41,556 nucleotides of DNA, from positions 1 to 41,556 of the forward strand of contig JQID01000103.1 in assembly GCA_000770645.1 (NCBI GenBank). The letters run 5' to 3'. A program made the translations under genes and the position numbers. Every line of letters begins with the position of its first letter. The stretch's first letter is position 1. The notes beneath the pieces were generated by a model that had not been told where the DNA came from, made no database searches, and saw nothing but the letters and a program-made list of their open reading frames with translations. Shown piece after piece: positions 35,876 to 41,556 of this stretch. This DNA is from Desulfosporosinus sp. Tol-M. Lineage in GTDB: Bacteria > Bacillota > Desulfitobacteriia > Desulfitobacteriales > Desulfitobacteriaceae.

Positions 35876-35886
35876 GTTCAAACCTC

Positions 35887-36495
35887 CTAACGTTCCTGCT
35901 CATGTTTTTTCTGCTTTGTCTGCCTTTCGGCTTGTATCTGTTTGAGCCGATCTTTTGCCCAATCGGGCAGATGCTCCGGCTTGATGGTGCCAAAAATATC
36001 CTCCCGGTTCCAGCGTGATTCTTTGCCGGAATAGAGGTTGACGGTGTAGACAGCGCGGCCTCGGGAATTGGCATGAACGCCAAAGCCGCCTGTGGCCAGT
36101 ACAAGCTGCTTGTCGGCAGTACGGTATTCAGGGCGCAGGCGCTCCGGACGGATGACCGCCACCTTGTTTCCAATGCTTTTTCCGTAATCATTCGGGATAC
36201 AATGCTCCAGCTTGAAAGGCTGCAGGGGAACGGTGATTTTGTCCCGTTCCGTTTTGACCGCTTCAAGCTGCGCCTGTACGCGGTCGGTAAATTCTGTCAT
36301 CATTTCCACGTAGTCCGCACTTGCTGAGGCATTAAAATAGTGATCGATGCCCAACGGGTTATCCCAGGTGCAATTGCATACCATGTACGGATAATCGGCT
36401 TTGGTATCATCCAGCGCAAAAAGGATTTCTTTATCTCCAACATGAATGGCGTGTTTTACCTCGTAGGTATCCACCATGCGTTTTTCTTCATCCAT
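35887..36495 (-). CDS. ICE accessory protein, unknown
   Basis: About 202 residues. VKHAIHVGDKEILFALDDTK leads an N-terminal sensor-like fold, then CNCTWDNPLGIDHYFNASAS. The C-terminal half ends KQKKHEQER. GGAG lies about 11 bases before the ATG at 36495; a GTG at 36507 is possible. Similar proteins accompany ICE methylase-helicase genes, but no function is known to me. Its stop codon (TAG) overlaps the ribosome site of the next gene. Confidence 0.6.
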   Translation of the reverse strand: MDEEKRMVDTYEVKHAIHVGDKEILFALDDTKADYPYMVCNCTWDNPLGIDHYFNASASADYVEMMTEFTDRVQAQLEAVKTERDKITVPLQPFKLEHCIPNDYGKSIGNKVAVIRPERLRPEYRTADKQLVLATGGFGVHANSRGRAVYTVNLYSGKESRWNREDIFGTIKPEHLPDWAKDRLKQIQAERQTKQKKHEQER

Positions 36496-36527
36496 CAATA
36501 TTTCCACTCCAATCTATGACGCAGACG

Positions 36528-36555
36528 AAAAGGGACGGTGTTTGCCGTCCCTTTT
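36528..36555. terminator. Hairpin, bidirectional terminator type
   Basis: AAAAGGGACGG pairs exactly with CCGTCCCTTTT around a 6-base loop. It lies between the pilus module and the accessory/methylase-helicase genes, so it probably ends the pilus transcript. Confidence 0.75.
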
Positions 36556-36567
36556 GCCATCCTGCCG

Positions 36568-36657
36568 TTATTTCTTTTTTCGCTTGATGTGCAAATACAC
36601 CGCTCCACCGACAATTACAAGACAGAGCACGATGGCCAGTATCGCTTTCAGTTCCAC
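36568..36657 (-). CDS. Tiny single-helix membrane protein (29 aa)
   Basis: GTG start at 36657 with AGGAGG 7 bases upstream. The product is one hydrophobic helix, LKAILAIVLCLVIVGGAVYL, with a basic HIKRKKK tail. It lies directly downstream of the prepilin peptidase gene in the same direction. Small single-helix proteins of this size recur in ICEs; role unknown. Confidence 0.6.
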   Translation of the reverse strand: MELKAILAIVLCLVIVGGAVYLHIKRKKK

Positions 36658-36679
36658 AAAAGCACCTCCTACAACTTAA

Positions 36680-37096
36680 TCAGCAAATGAGTCCATATAT
36701 AAAAAGAGCCCCGGCATACGTGAAAAAACCAATGCTCAAAAATACGGCCAACGGGACGCTTTTTTGCTTTGTCGCCTTTGCATAGATACAGGCGGGAAGC
36801 AAAGCAATAAAGAGAATGACCGCAAGAGAGTACAGGCCAAAGCAAAAGCCCATTGCTGCTGTCAGCTTGATGTCGCTGCCTCCGATGCCGCCAAAATTCA
36901 CAGCAAGGAAAAACAGGCACAATCCCGGCAGCAGAAATCCGACAATCCGCTCAAGTAAGGCTGGATATGGCAGCAGAAAAGCGGATGCAGCTCCGATCAA
37001 GAGAATGGCTATCCATGTCCAATCCGGAATAATCCGCTTTCTATAATCCATTACTGCTGCCCAAAGTATGGGAATGGCGCATAACAGCGTGGCCAT
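36680..37096 (-). CDS. A24-family prepilin peptidase (CpaA/TadV-like)
   Basis: About 138 residues, all membrane helices. Both aspartate motifs are present: MDYRKRIIPDW near residue 18 and FGGIGGSDIKLTAAMGF (GxGD-type) near 70. The N-methylation domain is absent, as in TadV/CpaA. It cleaves the leader of Flp-type pilins in the membrane. Likely substrates are the products of 41246-41452, 40714-41199 and 40203-40688. ATG at 37096 preferred over TTG at 37102, because AGGAAA has better spacing. Confidence 0.85.
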   Translation of the reverse strand: MATLLCAIPILWAAVMDYRKRIIPDWTWIAILLIGAASAFLLPYPALLERIVGFLLPGLCLFFLAVNFGGIGGSDIKLTAAMGFCFGLYSLAVILFIALLPACIYAKATKQKSVPLAVFLSIGFFTYAGALFIYGLIC

Positions 37097-37098
37097 TT

Positions 37099-40000
37099 TC
37101 AATTTCCTGTGGTGACGTCATCATCATACATGTTGTCCACCACATAGATTTCAAGTTCCCCTCCGGCAATCCACTTTGACAGCGTTCCTCCAGGCGTATG
37201 AACATCGGTGACAAGGAGCTGCACGATGTAGTCCGTGTTATCGGGGAACCAGGTTGGAACATATTGCTTTTTGTACCGGAATGGTGAGCTGGGATTCTCA
37301 CGGAAAGTAAAATGGTTCGTACTTTCGGACATCAACGGTACGGATGTTTCATAGCGGTACTGCGGCAGATAGACTTCCGCCGTCTGGGCGGCGGTAATCA
37401 GCTCCGGCTTGTCGTAATTGGTGTTTACGGTGGCAGTAACGTTGATGGTAAAGCCGTAGCCAGATTTGAGATAGCCCTTTGCCTTGGTGTCGTAGTCCAG
37501 TGCGGCAGTGACTTTCAGTTCGGCATAAAACTGCCGCCATGCAAATTGGCCGTTTTCATAGCGTTGCTCCCACCACGTCACTTTTGGCTGGTCGCTTCTT
37601 TGCGGCGTTGCGGGGACGGTCCTGCTTTCTTCCGGTTCATCATAGGCTACATTTTTGATGACGGCATTTTGGGTATAGGTGTTGTTGGCGGCAGTGGTTT
37701 CATGGTCTAATACTTTATCGGGATTGATGGTAGCGATCAGAGTGAGAGTGATGTTTTTATCAGCTTGGACATTGGGGGTATTCCATTTGAGCGATACGAC
37801 GTTCCAGGTGTCTTGCTCCATGACCACGGCATCAATACGCTTTTTGATCGAAAGTTCCGGGATTTCAAACAGGACGCAAACCTTTTGCCCCGGCGTAAAG
37901 TCCAGGCTTCCTTTGTTGGATACATTGATGGTACTGATGACCGTCTGGTTTTCCTTGTATTGGTCGGGCGTTATCCGCTGTACATCCAGGTCATAGGGAC
38001 GTTCTACCACCATGATTTCCGCTGCCGCTTGGTTGTTGCTGGTGTTGCTATCTCTGTAATCTGTAGGCGGTGATACCTGTGCCGCCAAATGAATGGTTGT
38101 GCCTTTTTCTCCCGCCGTGCTTTTGACGACGTAAGCTTTGGTTTCATAGGCTTTGAAATTTGCAGTGGATGGCACTGTCAAAACCGCCTTGCCGTCAATG
38201 GAAGCGTTCAAGCTCACTCCCGACAGCGCTTTGTCCGTGGAATTGGCAAAATACACGGTAAAGCTGTATTCCTTCTGCTCGTAAACTATGGGCGGGCAGG
38301 ATAGGTTAGCCCATATGTCGCACAGCTTTTCCGAAGGCACATCCGGATTGTCCGGGTTATCGGGATTGTCCGGGTTATCCGGTGGGTTGTCGGGATTATC
38401 AGGATTGTCCGGATTGCCGGAAGGCTTTTTCACTACCGTGATTTTTGAAACGGCGGTGTTGTTGGCCGGATTATCGTCCCGGAAGCCGTTCGGCGTTGTA
38501 ATATTGGCCCACAGGTTATATATCTCGCCCGCGTTTCCCGCCGTGCCTGTAATGGTGAAGGATTTTGTCTCCCTGGGATTGAAACTGTAAGTTTTCGGAA
38601 TTTGTGCCAAAGCGGTATCGTTGTTTGTCCCCCGCAACAGCACATTTTTCAGTTCCGTACCGGATTGGTTGGTAAAGCTCACGGTATAGCTGTAGTTCTC
38701 ATATTCATATACAGTGGACGGCGCAAGAATGCTTGCCGACAAGTCGCAAAGCTTCGGTGAGTCAGGTGGCTGATCCGGGGGATTATTCGGGATATCCGGC
38801 TGGTCGGGATTATTGCCAGGGTCAGGCGTTTTTTCAGGTTCCGGTGCAGGTTCCTCAATGATTTTGATGATTGCCGTGGCTGTGTTGTTTGCGAGATTGC
38901 CGTCGATAAAGCCCTCCGGTACACCGATGTTCGCCCACAGGTTTATCACATCAGCAGAAGTGTCGGCCTTGCGTTTGATGGTGTAGGTTTTGCTCTCATT
39001 GGGTGAGAAGTCCTGCACGGCGGGAATCTCTTTGATCAGGTCATCGTCCACCGTGCCTTTGAGTGGTACATCATAAGCCGGACTATTTCCGCTGTTCATA
39101 AAAACTACGGTGAAGGAATAGCTGTCCCCCCGGTAAACCGTGGCAGGGGCGTGGATGGCAACCGACAGGTCGTTTCCGTCACAAGCCTTGAACTTGAAAT
39201 AGAAGTCTGTCATCGGAATTGTGTAATTGATTTTTTGCGTGATGCTGGTCTGGGTTTTGCTTTCTCCATCGGTATATCCGGCGCTCTCCGGTGTGTAGTC
39301 CCATTCAAGACCGCAATAAATGAAGTTACGGGATAGTTTGATGTCGTCTTTCGTAAAAGTAACCGCTGTGGTTTGGTAGGGATAGAGAAGCTCCGGCACC
39401 CCCTTGTCCTGGGCTGAGAGCTTTCCGTACACCTCTTGTTTGTCTTCACTGCACCAGGTTGCATCAACGTCGATTTTTACCGGAGCCTGATAGGTGATTT
39501 CCGTGTTCCGCATGGTATCAAAGGCAATGAGGGCTTTCTCCGTCCAGCCATAGCTGGTAGTCAACGGTTCAAAATCCGTATTCGTATCATAGGTTCCATA
39601 GAGCTTGCCGGAAGAAAAACCGTAAATTTCAACCACCAGGCTGCCCTTTAGAGTGTAAGTGCCTCCGTCGTGTTTTCCGATCCAACCGGCAATCCGTTCC
39701 TGCTCATGTCCTGCAACGGTGTTGGCGTACACAAGGTCGATGCGCTGCGGTTCCGGGAAAGATTTCAACAGTGTTTCACCCTCATAGATTTCCTTCACGT
39801 TCATGCCGATGGTTCGGTAGCGGGTGTCATAAATGGCTTTGACTTGAAATACTACATTGGTCGTGATGGTGAGGACAGCGCCTTGATCTGTTTTAGCTGT
39901 GATGGTATAGGGGCCGCAAGCCTCCTTATTTTCAATCATCAGCGTATAGTCCGGGGTTATCTCCCGGCTATGGCCGATATACTCCAGTTGAATATCTGTG

Positions 40001-40206
40001 AGCGTTCCGGTTTTAGCCGTGATATGGATAGGGATTTCTGCCGGAAAATGCTCTACGGCTACCACGCCGCTTTCGGTTAGCAGGCTGTCGATGGGAGAGG
40101 TAACATTGATTTCAATGTCGCTGCCCGATGCGGCAAACGCCTTGACGGAAAAGAGCAGACAGCATATAAATACAAGCGGCATGGCTAAAATATACTTTCG
40201 TTTCAT
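37099..40206 (-). CDS. Large secreted CARDB-repeat surface protein
   Basis: 1,035 residues with a clear signal peptide (PLVFICCLLFSVKAFAASG). The first 340 residues form beta-rich adhesin-like domains. Three CARDB-like domains then repeat at about 342-455, 485-600 and 629-735, each beginning with a Cys-Asp (ACDGNDLSV, LCDLSASIL, LCDIWANLS) and ending in an N-rich 'NLANNTA' phrase. Pro/Asn/Asp-rich linkers (NPDNPDNPDNPPDNP) join them. A further beta domain ends the chain, and no LPxTG is present. The start overlaps the upstream stop (ATGA). It is probably exported and attached to the pilus or surface to help mating contacts; that role is inferred. Confidence 0.75.
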   Translation of the reverse strand: MKRKYILAMPLVFICCLLFSVKAFAASGSDIEINVTSPIDSLLTESGVVAVEHFPAEIPIHITAKTGTLTDIQLEYIGHSREITPDYTLMIENKEACGPYTITAKTDQGAVLTITTNVVFQVKAIYDTRYRTIGMNVKEIYEGETLLKSFPEPQRIDLVYANTVAGHEQERIAGWIGKHDGGTYTLKGSLVVEIYGFSSGKLYGTYDTNTDFEPLTTSYGWTEKALIAFDTMRNTEITYQAPVKIDVDATWCSEDKQEVYGKLSAQDKGVPELLYPYQTTAVTFTKDDIKLSRNFIYCGLEWDYTPESAGYTDGESKTQTSITQKINYTIPMTDFYFKFKACDGNDLSVAIHAPATVYRGDSYSFTVVFMNSGNSPAYDVPLKGTVDDDLIKEIPAVQDFSPNESKTYTIKRKADTSADVINLWANIGVPEGFIDGNLANNTATAIIKIIEEPAPEPEKTPDPGNNPDQPDIPNNPPDQPPDSPKLCDLSASILAPSTVYEYENYSYTVSFTNQSGTELKNVLLRGTNNDTALAQIPKTYSFNPRETKSFTITGTAGNAGEIYNLWANITTPNGFRDDNPANNTAVSKITVVKKPSGNPDNPDNPDNPPDNPDNPDNPDNPDVPSEKLCDIWANLSCPPIVYEQKEYSFTVYFANSTDKALSGVSLNASIDGKAVLTVPSTANFKAYETKAYVVKSTAGEKGTTIHLAAQVSPPTDYRDSNTSNNQAAAEIMVVERPYDLDVQRITPDQYKENQTVISTINVSNKGSLDFTPGQKVCVLFEIPELSIKKRIDAVVMEQDTWNVVSLKWNTPNVQADKNITLTLIATINPDKVLDHETTAANNTYTQNAVIKNVAYDEPEESRTVPATPQRSDQPKVTWWEQRYENGQFAWRQFYAELKVTAALDYDTKAKGYLKSGYGFTINVTATVNTNYDKPELITAAQTAEVYLPQYRYETSVPLMSESTNHFTFRENPSSPFRYKKQYVPTWFPDNTDYIVQLLVTDVHTPGGTLSKWIAGGELEIYVVDNMYDDDVTTGN

Positions 40207-40688
40207 TCGGGACCTCCTTTCTCGATTCTGTTGTTGACGCTGGAGATGGTAAAGGGAAGCCGAACTTCACCGGTCAGGAAGCCGAAAATGCTGCGGGTTT
40301 TCAGTGTCCCTTTCAGCGTCAGCCGGGGCGGGTCATCGATGGCCTCCAGGCTTTCAATTTCAAGCTCATAAACCCATTGCTCGTCGGCGTATTTGTCCAT
40401 TTCCGGATTCAGACCCATGCTTTCATGCAAATATTCGTACAACGTTTCCTCGGCAAGGGCGCTATCCATTCGTGAATAGCCGTCTCTGCGGTATTCGTCG
40501 AGCATGGCGTATTCTACAGAGTCGTTTACCCCGCGCTGGAGCACGTATTCAACTTGCTGGTAAAGACTTTCCATGCGGAAGTATTCGATCAGGATAGCGG
40601 CAAGGGTGAGGATGAAAAAGACGAGGATGAGGATAAACACAAAAGCGTCGCCCTTCCGGTTGTTCATAATGCGTTTGAAATTGCCCAC
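40203..40688 (-). CDS. TadE-like pseudopilin
   Basis: 161 residues. A short N-terminal basic part with NNRKGDAFVFILILVFFILT precedes one membrane helix, followed by an extracytoplasmic domain: the layout of TadE/TadF minor pilins. GTG start at 40688 with GGAGG at 8 bases. It overlaps the next gene by four bases (ATGA), so the two are translationally coupled. It would be assembled with the Flp-like pilin after processing or as a scaffold. Confidence 0.7.
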   Translation of the reverse strand: MGNFKRIMNNRKGDAFVFILILVFFILTLAAILIEYFRMESLYQQVEYVLQRGVNDSVEYAMLDEYRRDGYSRMDSALAEETLYEYLHESMGLNPEMDKYADEQWVYELEIESLEAIDDPPRLTLKGTLKTRSIFGFLTGEVRLPFTISSVNNRIEKGGPE

Positions 40689-40713
40689 AGGTTTTTCCTC
40701 CTTTCCGGCATTT

Positions 40714-41199
40714 TCATTCCGATAGCTTCCAGTATTTTTCCGACATACCTGTGATGCTTACCTTCATGGGGATATTGATCTGAACAGGCGGCGTAAAGGA
40801 CGGTTTGAATAGGGTAAAGGCATAGCTGTCTGTCATCGTCACCGTAAAGGTATCCCGCAGTTGGATTTTTTTGCTTCCGTCGCAGTATTGGACATCCTCA
40901 ATAGTCATTTCCGGCGACAGGTCTGTCTGCTCTTTCAGTCGGTAAAAAACGTCGTATGCGTTGTCCGATACCTGCCCCTCAAGCTCAACCACCCGGACAA
41001 CACGGCGGCACATATGGTTCAGATTCAAATAGGCGGTGAAGATGCTCAGAAAGGACATCACTGTGGCCATGAGCGTAATCACCGCCAGCGTCTTGATAAT
41101 CAGTTCGTAATAGGCGCTGCCCTTTCTATCCGAAAGCAGCTTTATGAAAGGTAAAGGGGGGGAATTTCTCCCCCATATGCCCCGGTGCTTCCTGTTCAT
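40714..41199 (-). CDS. DUF4320 family pseudopilin-like protein
   Basis: 161 residues: basic N-terminus, KGSAYYELIIKTLAVITLMA beginning a membrane helix (the G-x4-E pattern resembles a pilin cleavage region), then an outside domain containing CRRVVRVVELEGQVSDNAYD. DUF4320 proteins occur in the pilus part of clostridial ICEs. GGGAGGTG precedes the ATG at 41199. Same operon as the two neighbours. Confidence 0.75.
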   Translation of the reverse strand: MNRKHRGIWGRNSPPLPFIKLLSDRKGSAYYELIIKTLAVITLMATVMSFLSIFTAYLNLNHMCRRVVRVVELEGQVSDNAYDVFYRLKEQTDLSPEMTIEDVQYCDGSKKIQLRDTFTVTMTDSYAFTLFKPSFTPPVQINIPMKVSITGMSEKYWKLSE

Positions 41200-41245
41200 C
41201 TGCTCGCACCTCCCCTGTGAGTATATATGCCCGGCAAGGCTGTCA

Positions 41246-41452
41246 TTAGTTAAGTAAGCCGGTGATCTTGGTGACGATGCTGTTCCAGATAGTGGTGATG
41301 GAGCCTTGGTACAACGTCATGAACACCGCGCCTACCACTACAACAATCAGGACAACGATAAGCCAGCCGGTCATCTGGTCGCCGCATTGATTTGCCAGTA
41401 CGTTCCTTGCTTTCAGTCCCGCCATACGAATTCTGTTTTTTAAAGTTGCCAT
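41246..41452 (-). CDS. Small pilin-like protein (DUF6133-type)
   Basis: About 68 residues: basic N-terminal region (MATLKNRIRMAGLKARNVLA), then GDQMTGWLIVVLIVVVVGAV as one membrane helix, and a short TLYQGSITTIWNSI tail. This is the size and layout of Flp-type pilins. The ATG at 41452 is preferred to the more upstream start at 41470; the ribosome site is weak in both cases. It is the first gene of the pilus module seen in the window. The genes for ATPase and membrane platform would lie beyond the right edge. Confidence 0.65.
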   Translation of the reverse strand: MATLKNRIRMAGLKARNVLANQCGDQMTGWLIVVLIVVVVGAVFMTLYQGSITTIWNSIVTKITGLLN

Positions 41453-41500
41453 CATAATAAATACCGCCATATCGTTTTTTTATCTTGGTTTCATGAGAAA

Positions 41501-41521
41501 AGGGGAGTAATGCTCTCCCCT
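41501..41521. other. Small hairpin upstream of the pilin-like gene
   Basis: AGGGGAG pairs with CTCCCCT around a 7-base loop. It lies about 50 bases upstream of the pilin-like start, in the 5' leader or between operon genes. It could stabilise or stagger the pilin message, as is common for abundant pilins. No gene is seen in the last 85 bases. Confidence 0.4.
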
Positions 41522-41556
41522 AGTGCTTTTTCCTTTTCGGTTTTAGGTATTGTTAG

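Larger units (their letters stand above)
18427..41556 (-). mobile_element. Integrative conjugative element, left part, decaying
   Basis: From here to the right edge nearly all genes are ICE-type and read on the minus strand: pilus module, methylase-helicase, Toprim protein, oriT candidate, mobC, relaxase, coupling protein, VirB2-like and VirB6-like subunits, RadC. The gene set and order fit the Tn1549/CTn group of clostridia (inference). No integrase or VirB4 ATPase is present, and several core genes are broken. The left boundary is put between the TetR operator and radC because gene style changes there; no att repeat was identified. Confidence 0.75.

Noticed and set aside
38344..38416. Short regular repeats resembling a CRISPR array
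   Set aside because: Units are 9 bp, contiguous without spacers, and encode a Pro/Asn/Asp linker in frame.

Overview
The window comes from a low-to-mid GC Gram-positive, most likely an anaerobic clostridium of the Peptococcaceae / Desulfitobacterium-Desulfosporosinus-Dehalobacter kind. Evidence: purine-rich AGGAGG-type ribosome sites before almost every gene, many TTG/GTG starts, DegV proteins, a phasin-like plus AarF-kinase operon, and an integrative conjugative element (ICE) of the clostridial Tn1549/CTn type. The genus is inferred from gene style only. No rRNA, tRNA or CRISPR array was seen.

Region 1 (1-5.5 kb) is a landing zone for mobile DNA. A universal-stress-protein-like frame running in from the left edge is broken by an IS1634-family transposase. 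A stand-alone DUF4338 (DruA-like) gene flanked by an 11-bp direct repeat follows, then an intact DegV gene, a transposase 3' remnant, an IS1182-type 5' remnant with a nonsense codon, and a scrap of GC-richer element DNA that ends in a strong terminator. An exact 18-bp inverted repeat (59-76 / 3004-3021) brackets the first two elements.

Region 2 (5.6-18.4 kb) is chromosomal. It holds gpsA, a pgsA gene lacking its 5' part, a membrane protein of the ABC_trans_CmpB family, and a DegV gene with a large in-frame internal deletion. A radical SAM/SPASM enzyme is divergent from a relative that has lost its iron-sulfur cysteines, with a 27-bp palindrome between them. After these come an AI-2E-type permease, lgt, a DUF2974 alpha/beta hydrolase, a TetR regulator, an HD-domain protein, and a TetR - phasin-like - AarF/UbiB kinase cluster with a likely autoregulatory operator.

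Region 3 (about 18.5 kb to the right edge) is one end of an ICE, read almost wholly on the minus strand. Its upstream part encodes a Flp/Tad-like pilus module: a small pilin-like protein, DUF4320, a pseudopilin, a CARDB-repeat surface protein and a prepilin peptidase. Next come accessory proteins, a giant methylase-helicase, a DUF3991/Toprim protein, an AT-rich cargo insert (AbiEi/AbiEii and a cyclase-like protein), a DpnD/PcfM-type protein, a hairpin-rich oriT candidate, mobC, relaxase, coupling protein, VirB2-like and VirB6-like subunits, and RadC. The ICE is decaying. Relaxase and coupling protein are collapsed into one in-frame fusion that lacks key parts of both, the methylase-helicase has an amber codon at about position 50, an XRE regulator is cut down to its C-terminal half, and neither VirB4 nor a recombinase is present in the window. 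The pilus and defence cargo genes still look intact.
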